A stretch of DNA of 64,000 nt from Rhynchopus sp. YZ270_cl-10 (GCA_964035575.1 OZ037872.1:1-64000), one strand, 5' to 3'. Positions 41,675 through 51,990 are shown, numbered from the stretch's first letter. The notes: generated from the letters alone by a model not told the origin. A program made the numbers and translations.

Positions 41675-42031
41675 TTTAGAAGGCAACCCTGCATGGTGTT
41701 GGTGGGGGGGTAGGGTAGGGGTGGGAGGGAGGGTAATAAAGTAAGTGGCTGTGTGGAAGACTTACTACGAACAACTCAAAGACCATTTGGAAAAATGGCT
41801 GGTAATGGATCAGCGACAAACAAAGAAGACGAACCCGAAGAAATGAAAACGTGCGTTGCCTTCAGGGCTTCACCGATGCACTGGAAACACCTTGAAGCTG
41901 AACGGCCTCGCATATCTTTAACCAAAAGAGAACGTCAGTTAACTTGAACACTCGAGGACACTCAATTGCATCCGCATCCCAACAGCTTCGCGCCCTTGGG
42001 TTCTAAACACAACTGTTGTGACGTCGCGCCC
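41675..42031. other. Intergenic, no gene
   Basis: 357 bp between two minus-strand genes. It contains C/T-rich tracts on the minus strand before the membrane-protein ATG (ending CCAACACCATGCAG, 15 nt from the ATG). Confidence 0.5.
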
Positions 42032-43411
42032 TTATGACGAACCCTTCGCCAGCCTCCCTACACACTCCCCCATTTCCTGCGCTGTCAGCTTCTTCGACTT
42101 CAGCTCACTCGGCGCGACGTAGCGTGTATAGAGCTCCTGGCGTATCTCCTGCTGCCGCTCCTTGGGCGCGTCGTACAGACGTTTGACCTGTTCCTTCATG
42201 GCCTCGGGGGACGACAGCGGCACACGTGGTGGGGTGGGGAGGTACTTCGAGTTGAGCTCTTGCCGCTTGGCGGCGTCCCTCTCCACGGACTCTGTGTAGA
42301 GCCGTGCGGTCGACGCCTGCAACGTCTCTGCGTCGATCTGCGCAGACTTGCAGAAGGGGAGTGCTGCGAGCTCGGTCTCGATCTTCTCATGCAGCGCCAC
42401 CTTGTTGGCGACCTGTGTGTAGTAGAGACGTTCGTTGATGTCGTTCAGCTTCCCGACCTTAGCCTTGGGTTGGTCCATCGCGTATTTGCTGGCAAGGTCT
42501 CTGGACTCGCGCTGCTGGTGTGCGGAGGAGTCGTCGTGCAGACGCTTCACGATGCCGTCAAGCTTCTCCTTGCCCATGACGATACGCCTCTGTGGCACCA
42601 GCCACGCCTTCCCGCCTGAGGTGAGCGCCTCGCGCTGCGGTGGTGGGGGCGGGATGTTGTGAATGACGTCGCAGCAGTTCGCCAACGCAAAGAGACGTGC
42701 AACGACCACCTCACGGTCCTCCTCTGCAGGCGGGAGTCTGAAGTACATATTCGACGGCGTCGAGATGGCAGGCGGCTGGAAGTGGAACGTCACCTTCGTC
42801 ATGATCTCTGCAGTCCGCGGGTTGTCTGCAGTCAGCCGCAGACGCTTCTCCGATGCGTTGCCTTGCAGGCGGATGTGCCGTCCGTTCTGTGGCTCTGTGA
42901 AGGTCACTGTTCCAAGCGACTTGAAGCGGATTTTGTTCGGCTTGCACAGCTTTTCGATCCCATTTGTTGTCGCAAACTGCGTGGCCTTCAGCGGCGTGCT
43001 GTTGAGGTGCGGGCCCTGTGAGGGACGGAAGGGCGGTGGTGGGCGTGTCACGGGCGGGCGTGGCGCCTCTGCCAAGCGGCCTGGGGGCGAGCCAGGAGAG
43101 TCACCCCTGCTTGGTGGTGGCTCATGCGAGACGAAGACGTCACGTGCTCCTTCGTACTGCTCTTCTTGGTAGACACGTGGTCGTTCTGCCACAGTGTTGG
43201 CGCCGTCGGTGTTTGCTGTGCTGTGCACGACCCCCATCACCCCCAGTCTGTGCATCCCCTGCAGGTACTCTGCATACCGTGCATGCAGCTCCGTCCCCAC
43301 AGCACTCCCACACCCACTGCAGAACCTACCCAGCCCAGCCACCGCCTCTGCACAGCTCAGGCATCGTGGCGCGGTGGGGATGGTGCGATTTCGCCCATTT
43401 TTTGGCTTCAT
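42032..43411 (-). CDS. Zinc-ribbon protein with C-terminal RLY...KY repeats
   Basis: A single-exon protein of 459 residues. An N-terminal zinc ribbon uses C17, C20, C31 and C34 (CLSC...CSGC). A Pro-rich linker follows (about 95-145). The middle (about 160-260) is a compact region without a family I can name. The last 170 residues are four or more degenerate units, each with RLY or RLH, about 12 charged residues, then SKY or TRY (for example RLYDAPKERQQEIRQELYTR and RLYTESVERDAAKRQELNSK). I associate this repeat style with uncharacterised proteins of kinetoplastids and relatives, from memory, so it is a weak taxonomic pointer. Possible roles in protein or RNA binding are not shown by the sequence. 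An acceptor-like CTGCTCCAG lies about 34 nt upstream of the ATG. Confidence 0.82.
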   Translation of the reverse strand: MKPKNGRNRTIPTAPRCLSCAEAVAGLGRFCSGCGSAVGTELHARYAEYLQGMHRLGVMGVVHSTANTDGANTVAERPRVYQEEQYEGARDVFVSHEPPPSRGDSPGSPPGRLAEAPRPPVTRPPPPFRPSQGPHLNSTPLKATQFATTNGIEKLCKPNKIRFKSLGTVTFTEPQNGRHIRLQGNASEKRLRLTADNPRTAEIMTKVTFHFQPPAISTPSNMYFRLPPAEEDREVVVARLFALANCCDVIHNIPPPPPQREALTSGGKAWLVPQRRIVMGKEKLDGIVKRLHDDSSAHQQRESRDLASKYAMDQPKAKVGKLNDINERLYYTQVANKVALHEKIETELAALPFCKSAQIDAETLQASTARLYTESVERDAAKRQELNSKYLPTPPRVPLSSPEAMKEQVKRLYDAPKERQQEIRQELYTRYVAPSELKSKKLTAQEMGECVGRLAKGSS

Positions 43412-44061
43412 TTTTGCGTTTTGTTATCCTTTTTTTGGATAATCTGGAGCAGGGTGGGCAGGTGTTTTTCAAAAGTATCAAGAAGATGAGGAAAATGGAA
43501 CAAATAAAATTTACTTGAAACACAAAGCCCTCTCGTGAAAGTGTACCTTGGTACAATAAAGTCCAAGAGCGCTGTTCTATTTCAGAGAAGAAGAAGAAGA
43601 AGAAGAAGGCAGTGTAAAAGAGGAAGGGCAGGGGGGATTTTTTTTTGATGCTGTTTTGGTGTATGCGCAGTTTTTTTTTTTTGTCCCCCCCTTTGTTGTA
43701 TTGAATATGTGATAAAAACAAATGTGGAACACTACCTTGTATCCAACGTTGTTTTTCTTTGATATTTTTTTATATGCTGTTCGAAACACAACAGGGGGGA
43801 AAAGAGAAAAAAAAGCTTGATATTCCCACTTGACGACTCGATAAAAAAAAAAGCACTCCCCCCTTGGGGACGAAACGGGAAGATAGAAGGTTAGAAAAAA
43901 AAAAAACCAAACCTGATCAGACTGATCATATAGACCTTAGGCAAAAGGCTGTGCAGACGGGCAAATACCCTATGCCTTTTTAACCTCCTATCTGCACCCC
44001 TTTTTCCTCCAGAATTTCAAAATTTTACAAAAAAAAAAAAAAAAAAAAAGTGTGATTTTAT
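43412..44061. other. Intergenic region, no gene
   Basis: 650 bp with long A and T runs, a GAAGAAGAAG tract and one hairpin-family copy at 43510. It includes the 3' UTR of RPL7. Confidence 0.5.
43510..43550 (+). other. Recurrent hairpin, copy 6
   Basis: TTACTTGAAACACAAAGCCC then TCTCGTGAAAGTGT: an ACAC/GTGT stem encloses AAAGCCCTCTCGTGAAA. It pairs in layout with the copy at 52237, where the outer stem is ATGCA/TGCAT. Confidence 0.45.
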
Positions 44062-45256
44062 TTAGGCGGACCTCTTCTTCGTGGCCACCTTCTTCTTCAG
44101 CACCTTCTTGGGTGCAGCTTTAGGGGAGTCCTTGGGCGAGGGGGCAGGGGAGGAGCGCTTCTGCTTTTTTGTGGCGGGCTTGGCTTCCTCGACGGGCGCT
44201 GCCTCAGTGGCGGTGCGCTTCTTGCCTGCGCGCTTTGGTGCCGGAAGCTCGGGAAGTGCGTTGAGCAGGTACGACGCGAAGGTGTCGGATCCTGCAGTTG
44301 TGTTACGCTCACGTGTGCGGCGCAGCATCTCAGACTCGTCCTTGGCCGGCGGCTCAAGACGGAACGGTGCAAGGAAGTCGACCACCGCCTGGAACTGGTC
44401 AGTGTGGTTCGAGATCGCGTGCTCCATGTCCTCAATGCACAGAATGTTGTGCTCCCCAAGCTTCGACTCAATCACAAGGTTCCCCCCCAGCGGAATGCGC
44501 ACGTTACTCTCGTTCACGGTGTACCCGCGGGTGCGGAGCAGCACGTCGACCTGCTCCTTGGTCGGGTATCCCCACTTCACGTAGTCCTTCAGCATGTGCA
44601 GCTGCTGCAAGCTTTGTTCGTTGACAGTCAGGAAGATGCCCTCGTACATTTTCCCAAGGCGCCAGGTCTTCAGGAGACGGCGGCACACCTCAGGGATGTC
44701 GTTTCTGTGGTGTGAAATTAGTTTTTTGGGTACTTCCTTGCGCAGAAGGATGCCAAGGGTGGGGGGTGTTCACGTCACGGCAGATGACAACGAGGAGTGC
44801 GTGTGGGGGAGAGTCCATACCCTTTCACTCTGATGACCAGCGCCATGCTGCCTTCGTAGACAGTGGGCAGCTGGAGGGGCTTTTTGACGTGCTGGCGGTT
44901 TCTTCTGGCCATCTCCTTCAGGTTTGCTTCACGGCGCTTGAAGTTGTTGATGTAGTCACGTGCGTTTCTGAAGATCTGTGTTCAGAAAAAAAAGATGTAA
45001 AACATGGTCGAAAGCCCTTGTGGGTGGCATACCTTCTCACGCAGTTCTCTCTTCTTTGTTGCTGCCTTCTTTTGCTCCTGCCCTCTCCTGACTTTGTCAG
45101 CGTGCACCTTTGGGGTGTGGTTGAGTTGTGTGTTTGGGTGTGTTGTACTGGGGACCATACCCTCTCAATCTTCTTCCTCCGTTTCAACACTGTTGTTTCC
45201 ACTCTCTCGCCAGGCCCGGAGGCAATGTGTTTCGGGACATTCAGGTTTTTCCCCAT
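44062..45256 (-). CDS. RPL7: 60S ribosomal protein L7 (uL30), 4 exons
   Basis: Exons are 45256-45161, 45107-45033, 44975-44821 and 44704-44062; introns of 53, 57 and 116 nt all start GTATG and end AG. The joined frame codes for 322 residues. A basic N terminus (KRRKKIERVHADKVRRGQEQ) leads into the uL30 core: LVIRVKGNDIPEVCRRLLKT, the segment YEGIFLTVNE, then VKWGYPTKEQVDVLLRTRGY and the L7 signature NILCIEDMEHAI. It is a structural protein of the large cytosolic ribosomal subunit. It is longer than usual (about 245-250) because of an Ala/Lys/Pro-rich C-terminal extension of about 75 residues (KKQKRSSPAPSPKDSPKAAP). Three introns in a core ribosomal gene show that cis-splicing is routine in this organism. 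Confidence 0.95.
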
Positions 45257-45566
45257 GTTAAAAAAAGCCCACTCTGATCAAAAAACCTGTTGTAGGATGT
45301 AGTAGGATGTGGTGGATCGATAAAGCCCATAAAAGAAGCATTTCGAAAATTGGGAGATAGGGGATATTTCTTGTTGTCGCATATTTTTTTTTTGGCGTTT
45401 TCAAATCACAACGGTTGCACATATGCACACAGACTACCAGACTACCTAAGTCTAATCCAGAGACCAACAGGTCAACTTTTGTATCTCTTATCCAAAAGAC
45501 CCCCGCCATCAAGCGGGTCCCATCATTGCCATCCGTAAGTGTGGACACAACCATCCCCTCTTTCCT

Positions 45567-46817
45567 TTACCACCACGCAGTCTTCTCCAGAGCTTGCTGC
45601 AGGGGCACTTTCAATGTCAGAACGTTGGCGAGAAGCTTTGCATTGTCTGCCAGCCAGATGTTTCTTGTGTACTCGTTTTCGCTTGAGGTTTGCTTTGTGC
45701 TTTCTGTGGTTTTGCTTGTGAGCCCCTTTTTGCTTTCCTCGAGGAACATGAAGGCAGCGAGGAAGAAAACAAGGCAGATGCGGAGGCCGTAGGTTCTGTT
45801 CACGACGAAGAACTTAGCGCATGCTGCTGGGTTGTTCAGGTCGAGCTTGTGGAGCTCTCTGTGCAGCATGACGCCTGCACCGGCCAGACCACCGCACAGG
45901 AAAGTTGCGCTCATGCACCCCGTCGCCATGCCTGAGGTCGCAAGCAGCGCTGTGGTGCACGCACCAAAGGCATGCAGCGGCACCTTGCTCTCGCCAAAGA
46001 GCAGTGCCGTAGACTTCACGCCAATGCGCTTGTCGTCAGCCTTGTCCTGGTGCGCGTACACCGTGTCGTACAGCATCGTCCACGAGATGCCCGCCAAGTA
46101 CATCGGCGCAACAACAGTCCACGACACAAAGTGCGCAACCGAAGCAAACCCCACCATAGTCCCCCAGTTGAAGGTCACGCCAAGGAAGAGCTGCGGCAGG
46201 TGTGTGAAGCGTTTGAAGAGTGGGTACGCGGCAACGAAGGGGAGCGAGAGCACACCCACACCGAAGCAGGAGGGGTGCAGCGAGAGGAGCACACCGCCCG
46301 CAACACCGACGTTGCCGACAAGGTACACTGCCGCACGCTGCATGCTGACCTCGCCACTCGCAATGGGGCGTGTCTTCGTGCGCTCCACCTTCGAGTCGAA
46401 GTCCTTATCCCACATGTCGTTCACAATGCACCCTGCAGACCGCATCAAAAACGCACCCATACCAAACAAGCACATCACGTCCAAAGGCAGCAGCGGCAGT
46501 GCTGTGTTCGCAGTGACACCTGCCTTCGCAAGCACGGCAGCACTGTCGGCAAGCAGATTCTGCTGGGCGGCGAGGAGCATTCCGTGTGAGGCAAGCTGGC
46601 CCCAATAGCACGGCAGCAGCAGCAGCCATGTGCCAATGCTTTTGTCTGCACGAATCAGACGTTTATAGGCATCCAGTTGAGAGGGGGCGGTGATGGTGGT
46701 GGACTGCTCAGGTTTCGCTTCTGTTGCTTCAGCACTGCTGTGCTTGTGTTGCATTTGCGTCTGACATTTCTGAACCAACGTACGCACCAAGCTTTGCTTG
46801 TGCACACAACGGAACAT
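45567..46817 (-). CDS. COQ2: 4-hydroxybenzoate polyprenyltransferase, mitochondrial
   Basis: A 416-residue UbiA-family enzyme that attaches the polyprenyl tail to 4-hydroxybenzoate in ubiquinone synthesis, in the inner mitochondrial membrane. The first Asp-rich motif is NDMWDKDFD (residues 133-141, followed by ERTKTRP), and the second is YDTVYAHQDKADD (250-262) followed by IGVKSTALLFG; both bind the Mg-diphosphate substrate. Seven to nine hydrophobic segments are visible. I chose the ATG at 46817 because it gives a mitochondrial-type presequence (MFRCVHKQSLVRTLVQKC) and because a strong pyrimidine tract ending in CAG sits just upstream, which makes the longer frame to 47066 untranslated. The C terminus carries about 55 extra residues after the last membrane segment. 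Confidence 0.93.
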   Translation of the reverse strand: MFRCVHKQSLVRTLVQKCQTQMQHKHSSAEATEAKPEQSTTITAPSQLDAYKRLIRADKSIGTWLLLLPCYWGQLASHGMLLAAQQNLLADSAAVLAKAGVTANTALPLLPLDVMCLFGMGAFLMRSAGCIVNDMWDKDFDSKVERTKTRPIASGEVSMQRAAVYLVGNVGVAGGVLLSLHPSCFGVGVLSLPFVAAYPLFKRFTHLPQLFLGVTFNWGTMVGFASVAHFVSWTVVAPMYLAGISWTMLYDTVYAHQDKADDKRIGVKSTALLFGESKVPLHAFGACTTALLATSGMATGCMSATFLCGGLAGAGVMLHRELHKLDLNNPAACAKFFVVNRTYGLRICLVFFLAAFMFLEESKKGLTSKTTESTKQTSSENEYTRNIWLADNAKLLANVLTLKVPLQQALEKTAWW

Positions 46818-46853
46818 ATTTTCAAAGGCTGAACCTTCAAAAGAGAGTGTTCC

Positions 46854-46905
46854 CTGAGAAGGACTGATGTGTGGAAGAACGAAGAAGGAGGGAAGAGTTA
46901 AATGA
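46854..46905 (-). promoter_or_regulatory. Pyrimidine tract and AG acceptors before COQ2
   Basis: On the minus strand CTCTTCCCTCCTTCTTCGTT is followed by CTTCCACACATCAG and then TCCTTCTCAG. The two candidate AG sites (46864-46865 and 46854-46855) lie 37-48 nt before the ATG. This decides the start and fits a trans-splice acceptor. Confidence 0.6.
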
Positions 46906-47222
46906 GACAAGCGCTTCTTTGTTATGCAAGAGTTCAGAAGTTCAAAAAAAAAACAAAAAACAAAAAACAAAAAACAAAAAACAAAAAGGGAATCGTGGAG
47001 GATTAAAAACGGCCTCACCTCTGCATGCTCGGGCATTCCACTTTTTTTTGGAAAATTTATGCACAAACTAGGACACCCTCTCTCTGGCGTAGTCCCCTCT
47101 CCTCCCTGGCCTCAGGTCTTTATCCACCACAAATTGAACAATATTACCCTGAACTTGTAAAAGTGGGGAATCGTAACACGGGTTAATAAAAGGTTGTGGT
47201 TTCTATGCATTTTTCTGTTTTT
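46906..47222. other. Intergenic region, no gene
   Basis: About 320 bp, including a (ACAAAAA)n tract at 46946-46986. It holds the 5' flank of COQ2 and the 3' flank of the coiled-coil gene. Confidence 0.5.
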
Positions 47223-49820
47223 CTAAGACTGTATTTCCACTGCTTGCGGGTGGGCTGTCATTGAGATGACAGGTTCGGGGTGTGTGAGGATCGGTGCTGC
47301 AGGGGAGGTGAGCTCGTCGCTGGGGGGTTCTTGGTCAGAGGCGACGCTGAAGTGTGCGTCGTTGTCGTCGTCATCGGGGACGTCTTCGTCGTCGCCGATG
47401 TCATCGATGATGAGGTGTGTGTCCTGCAGAGACGCAGGTTTGCCGCTCGTGTCAGACGCAGCAGAGGCACGGTCCTGGTCCTGGTCCTGCTCCAGCTCAC
47501 CCACAAGGAGCGGTACCTCGGTGCCGTCCGCACTGAACACAACGTTGTCCGCAAGCCTCGTGTACGAGTACTCCGCAGGGCTCCGCTGCTGGCACAAAGC
47601 CTTCCGCTCCACCATCCCCTTCCCCATGCGCTGCAGATGCACGCACGCAGTAATCAGCTGCGTTCCAAAGTCCTCGTCATCCTCCTCCAACAACAGCAGC
47701 ATCGCCTCTGTGTTGCGTGGGTTGGACGCAGCAGGGTTAGGGTCGGCCACGACACCGTCGTCGTCGGGGAAGACGCTGAAGTTGCTTTCGCGGTGTGTGT
47801 TCAGTGCGGTGTGTTGGGCGGCGGCGGCGGCTGCGAGCAACGCTGCGCACACTGCGGCATGTGGTGCTGGCGGGCGGCGCTGCTTGAAGAGCTGGCGGTC
47901 CTTGTCGTCCGTCTCCTTCGCAAGGTCCGCTAGGCTCTTCTCCGTGAGCTTAAGAGGTCTGTTACTGATCGATCCGTTCACGCCGTCTGGCGACCCTGGC
48001 AGCGTGATGTTTTCCTCATGCGGTGGGGAAGGTGTTATAGATGCAGACCTGCCCGGCTCCTCTGCGATGCCGTTCTCGATGGAGCGCAGGCTGCTCATGG
48101 AGTTGGGCTTTGGCAGTGGTGGGGCGTAGCGGCTGCTGTCCTGTATCGCGTTGTCCTGTGGGGACGCGAGCGATAGGGGCTGGTGACATGGTGTGCTGCG
48201 GGTGTGCTCAAGCCTGTGCACTGCCTGCATGTGTTCGGCGTGCATCTTCTCGACCCGGTCATTGAAGATGGAGAGCTGCTGCTGCTGGCTGTTGACAAGC
48301 TGGATCAGCTCCGTCTGCTGCTGGTCGCGTGCACCTGTCTCCTCCTGCTTCATGATGCTCTGGCGCTCTGCACGCACAATGCTGATGAGGTAGTCCGCAG
48401 CGTCGTGCAGGATCGTCAGGCGCGACTCCGTCTCCTCTGTGATGAACTGCTGCTGCGCCTTGAGGTCGTGAATCAGGGCCAGGTCCTTCGACTTCGACTC
48501 AGACACCTTCCGCAGCTCCTCGACCTTGGTCTCGAGAGAGGCGATGAGCTGGTTGCGCTGCTTCATTGTGTCGGTCAGCTCCTCTGCGTCCTGCCGCAGT
48601 CGGTCCTGCAGGTCTTTCGTCACGTTCAGCTTTTCCTTGAGCAGCTCGTTCTCGGAGTGCAGGCGCGTCCGCTCGGACTCGCTGGTGCGCAGCTCTGTTC
48701 GCACCTTGTTGAACGTCTGCCCCTTCTGCTGGCTGCGGATCAGCTTTGTCGTGAGGTCCGAGACCTGCGCGGTCATCTCCTTGCACGCCATCTCCTTCAT
48801 GAGCAGCTGGTTCTTCGTCTGCGTGAGCTCCTCCCACTTAAGCGTTGCGTCGCGGCTGCTCTTTGCCGACGCCTCCTGCAAAGCTTGGTACTGCTCAGTG
48901 CGCTCTGCGAGCTGTCCCTGCAGGAGGGCGTTGCAGTCGTTCACACCTGCAACTCTGCTTTCTGTTGTTTGCTCTAAACTACGGAAACACGACTCCACAT
49001 GCAGCATACTACCCTTCGCACACGAGGCCTCACGCACCAACACACCCATGAAGGCTGTCTCCAGCGACCGCCTGGACGCCTCCTCCATACGCAGGATCAG
49101 TGCTGCAGGCTCTGCTGCTGCTGCTGTCCCTTGTGTCTGTGTTGTTGCACACGCCATCTGCGCACGCGCCCTGCACTTCGCAAGCTTCCCTTGCAGCAAT
49201 GTGTTCGTGCTCTCCAGGTCCGCCACCTGCTCCTTGGCGGCTGCCTCCTGCGCCGCGAGCTTCTCCTCCAGCGCCACCACCTTCGCCTCCGCAAGCGACA
49301 GCTGCATGCGTGCCCCTTCAGACGCCTGCTCTGTACTCCTTGCCGCAGTGCACCACTTATCCTCTTGCGAGTCCAGCTGCTCCCGCAGAGCGAGGTGCTC
49401 CTCCAAGGACACCTGCCCTATGGTCTGCGACCGCAGTGTCTCCACCTCACGCACCAGCGTCGCCTGCTCCGCTGTCACGTCGTCGTGGACAGCCTTCAGC
49501 AGCTCCAGCTTGCGGCTCACGCTCTTCTTCTGCGCCTTCAGCACACCGACCTGCCGCGACAGTGCTGCTGCCTCTTCGTCCTTCTCCCTGTAAAGGGAAA
49601 GGTCGACCCTGTCGGGCGCCTCCTCTTTAGTCTTCCTCCGTCGCAACACCTGACGGCCACGTGCAGGCGACGCAGGTCCAGGCAGCGTCTGTGCCGCATG
49701 TGAAGCAGGTGCAGCAAAACCGCCCACACCCGTGGAGTACGCCTTCAGCGCATTGTTCACTACACCAAACGTGGCGGCCAAAGGTGCGCTCGGGCGGCGT
49801 GGACCTCTGACGCCAACCAT
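47223..49820 (-). CDS. Large coiled-coil protein
   Basis: 865 residues, single exon. A basic N-terminal segment (residues 1-70, rich in Arg, Pro and Ala) is followed by a long heptad-rich coiled coil from about 75 to 545, with typical stretches such as EEKLAAQEAAAKEQVADLES and ENELLKEKLNVTKDLQDRLR. A hinge near 210-260 has fewer heptads. The C-terminal third is disordered and acidic, with a poly-Ala run (about 660) and DDDDNDAH clusters. No enzymatic domain is seen. Coiled-coil proteins of this build often belong to the flagellar, basal-body or Golgi apparatus, but nothing in the sequence decides between these. Its frame and GC-rich codon use match the neighbouring host genes. Confidence 0.85.
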   Translation of the reverse strand: MVGVRGPRRPSAPLAATFGVVNNALKAYSTGVGGFAAPASHAAQTLPGPASPARGRQVLRRRKTKEEAPDRVDLSLYREKDEEAAALSRQVGVLKAQKKSVSRKLELLKAVHDDVTAEQATLVREVETLRSQTIGQVSLEEHLALREQLDSQEDKWCTAARSTEQASEGARMQLSLAEAKVVALEEKLAAQEAAAKEQVADLESTNTLLQGKLAKCRARAQMACATTQTQGTAAAAEPAALILRMEEASRRSLETAFMGVLVREASCAKGSMLHVESCFRSLEQTTESRVAGVNDCNALLQGQLAERTEQYQALQEASAKSSRDATLKWEELTQTKNQLLMKEMACKEMTAQVSDLTTKLIRSQQKGQTFNKVRTELRTSESERTRLHSENELLKEKLNVTKDLQDRLRQDAEELTDTMKQRNQLIASLETKVEELRKVSESKSKDLALIHDLKAQQQFITEETESRLTILHDAADYLISIVRAERQSIMKQEETGARDQQQTELIQLVNSQQQQLSIFNDRVEKMHAEHMQAVHRLEHTRSTPCHQPLSLASPQDNAIQDSSRYAPPLPKPNSMSSLRSIENGIAEEPGRSASITPSPPHEENITLPGSPDGVNGSISNRPLKLTEKSLADLAKETDDKDRQLFKQRRPPAPHAAVCAALLAAAAAAQHTALNTHRESNFSVFPDDDGVVADPNPAASNPRNTEAMLLLLEEDDEDFGTQLITACVHLQRMGKGMVERKALCQQRSPAEYSYTRLADNVVFSADGTEVPLLVGELEQDQDQDRASAASDTSGKPASLQDTHLIIDDIGDDEDVPDDDDNDAHFSVASDQEPPSDELTSPAAPILTHPEPVISMTAHPQAVEIQS

Positions 49821-50969
49821 TCAGAAGGAAAGGGGAATGTGTGTAGCAAGAAAAAGAGGTAAGACTTAGACTTCAGAGAAACGGGAAAAGAACAAAATGT
49901 GTTGTGATTTTGCATAACCTAAAAGGGGGATTTGAGTGTTCTTTGGGGAGAGGTCCGCACCCATTGCACAGAAAAAAAAAATGGGGGAAAGGTCTTAGCA
50001 TTTTGTAATTTTTTGTGTTTTTTTTTTTTTCGTGGTATTTTTTTTTGATTTTTTGGAGTAAGCAGTGTACAGTCGACACGCCGAAACCAAAAAAAAGTGG
50101 GGTGTTATATTTTTTTTCAGGGAGAGCAGGATGTGAAAGGAAGGGTGAAATGGAGGGGGGGAAAAAAGGGCGGATATTCTGACTGGTGGTATTTGAAGAG
50201 GTTCTCTTGGCAGAGAAGAAAAGAGAAATTGAAAGTGCAAACGCCCCCATTCATCGGCGGACCCAGGCACTGCGCAAAAGGTTTTTTTGTTTGTAAACTT
50301 AAACCTCACGGTGCCCTACGTCACCTTTTTGCCTAAGTAATACTCTTCCCATTTTCCTTTAAACTCTATCAACAGACCCGCAACAATAAACACCCACAAG
50401 CCTGACCCAAGACAAGCAGGGTAAAAAAAACGGATATAAAATTATTTCAAAGAGGGAATAACTGGGGGAAATGGGAGGGAAAAAGGGGGAGGGGTGTTTC
50501 TGCTCACAGTTTGCATAGGGTACAGTATCCTTTTTTTCAAAAAAAAGAAAAGAAAAAAAATTGTAAGATGAATCAAATCTTGCGTGCTGAGTCATCTTTA
50601 AAAAGGAGAGAAATCGAGGAATAGGGAAAAGAAATAACATCTTTTTTTTTAAATTTTTTGTAAAAAAACGGCGCTTATTGTGAACAGAAACGGGGATCGG
50701 AACTTTTTTTTTTTGTAATGTTTTTTTTTGGGTATTAATGAAGTGGGAGGGGGGGGGAAAGGGGGAGGGGAACTAATTTTTTTGTGTAACACTTACTCAA
50801 GAAATGGGTGAACTGGGGTATTTTCCTCCACACCGTTACCCCACACTCACACAAAAACTCTTTCGATTTTTTTTTCCCCCCACCGCCCCTGCGCTTTCCG
50901 CTACTTGTGTAAAAAAAAAGACCTTTTTTTTTTCCATTTCCTCCCCTCTGATCACGGAGAAAAAGACGT
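49821..50969. other. Intergenic region, no gene
   Basis: 1.15 kb of AT-rich sequence with many T runs. It carries one copy of the recurrent hairpin (50561) and one copy of a second hairpin pair (50230-50282, partner 61988-62040). Confidence 0.5.
50561..50600 (+). other. Recurrent hairpin, copy 7
   Basis: A perfect outer stem AAGATGA/TCATCTT encloses a diverged loop (ATCAAATCTTGCGTGCTGAG). In other copies the same outer position is AGATGA/TCACCT, so pairing is kept and improved here. Confidence 0.45.
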
Positions 50970-51338
50970 CTAGTCGTCGTCCTCATCCTTCATGAAGAAA
51001 AATTTATACGTGACTTTTGTGTCGTCGTGGTTGGTCGCGTTGGTGCCCTTAAGGATCCACTGGCCTTCCTCTTCGAGAGCGTCCATGAGGGAGAGGAAGA
51101 TCTGCGACTGGCCCATTTCCTCGTTCGCGAAAGCGGTTGGGAGCTCGGCATACCAGTGTGGTGGGACGTCTTTTCTAACAAACTCCATCCGTGTGCGCTG
51201 CCCCGAGGCGCTAGTGCAACAGTTCGGCAGAATTGTGTTCAGCTTCTGCACCGTAGTCTCCTTCACAGGCCCAATGATCGAAATCTGTGGCGGATTCACC
51301 GTCACATTCATAATCAAGTTCGGCACCACACCCGCCAT
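50970..51338 (-). CDS. Small conserved-looking acidic protein
   Basis: 122 residues, single exon. The body has alternating hydrophobic stretches (NLIMNVTVNPPQISIIGPVK, WILKGTNATNHDDTKVTYKF) that look like beta strands, a helix (QIFLSLMDALEEEG) and an acidic C terminus (MKDEDDD). No membrane segment or signal peptide is seen, and I do not recognise the family. The evidence that it is a real gene is GC-rich host-like codon use in an AT-rich setting, gene-cluster orientation and a good acceptor-like tract (CTGTGCTTCCTTTTTAG, AG at 51366-51367) 28 nt upstream of the ATG. Confidence 0.75.
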   Translation of the reverse strand: MAGVVPNLIMNVTVNPPQISIIGPVKETTVQKLNTILPNCCTSASGQRTRMEFVRKDVPPHWYAELPTAFANEEMGQSQIFLSLMDALEEEGQWILKGTNATNHDDTKVTYKFFFMKDEDDD

Positions 51339-51588
51339 TGCAAAAAATGTGTAAAAATGTGTAGACTAAAAAGGAAGCACAGATGAGGAGAAAAAAAAAT
51401 GTAGCAAACCCAGAAAAAGAGCCTAAGGGGAGGGTCAGGGTGATGAGTGATGAGTGAGGGTGTTGTGTGGTGTTGTGTGGTGTTGTGTGCAGGGGGGTGT
51501 CTTCTTGGCTACTTTCTGAACCCATGAGTTTTACATAGAGGTGGTAAATAGAGCTAATGGAGCGCCGCAGGGGAGGGGGTGGTGTCTG

Positions 51589-51990
51589 TTTCTTGGCAAC
51601 TCTCTGAACCCAAAGCTGCAGAGAATATCAACGTTGAGCTACTGGGAGTGCCTGAGGTGGGACAGGGCAAAAATTGCGATTTTTTATAAGCTGAACTCTT
51701 CGGACAAATCTTTAACGTGTACCTGGAAAAGTAGAAGGCATGCGTCTCAAGTACAACAAGACAGAGCAGAGTTACGGAATAGGTTTCTTGGCAACTCTCT
51801 GAACCCAAAGCCGCAGAGAATATCAACGTTGAGCTACTGGGAGTGCCTGAGGTGGGTCGGGGCAGACGTGTGTGTGCGGGAATGCGTCTCAAGTACAAGA
51901 CAGAGCAGAGTTATGGATTGGGTTTCTTGGCAACTCTCTGAACCCAAAGCCGCAGAGAATATCAACGTTGAGCTACTGGGAGTGTCTGGA
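51589..51990. repeat. Three direct copies of a roughly 70-bp block
   Basis: The block TTTCTTGGCAACTCTCTGAA...ATCAACGTTGAGCTACTGGG occurs at about 51589-51659, 51784-51855 and 51922-51990. Copies 2 and 3 are also preceded by a shared CGTCTCAAGTACAA...GACAGAGCAGAG block. A weaker partial copy is at about 51498. The repeats sit upstream of the small acidic protein gene and do not form a credible ORF. Confidence 0.85.

Noticed and set aside
45567-47066. Longer COQ2 frame starting at 47066
   Set aside because: Its first 80 codons are the T-rich upstream region with an AG acceptor; the ATG at 46817 gives a sensible mitochondrial presequence.
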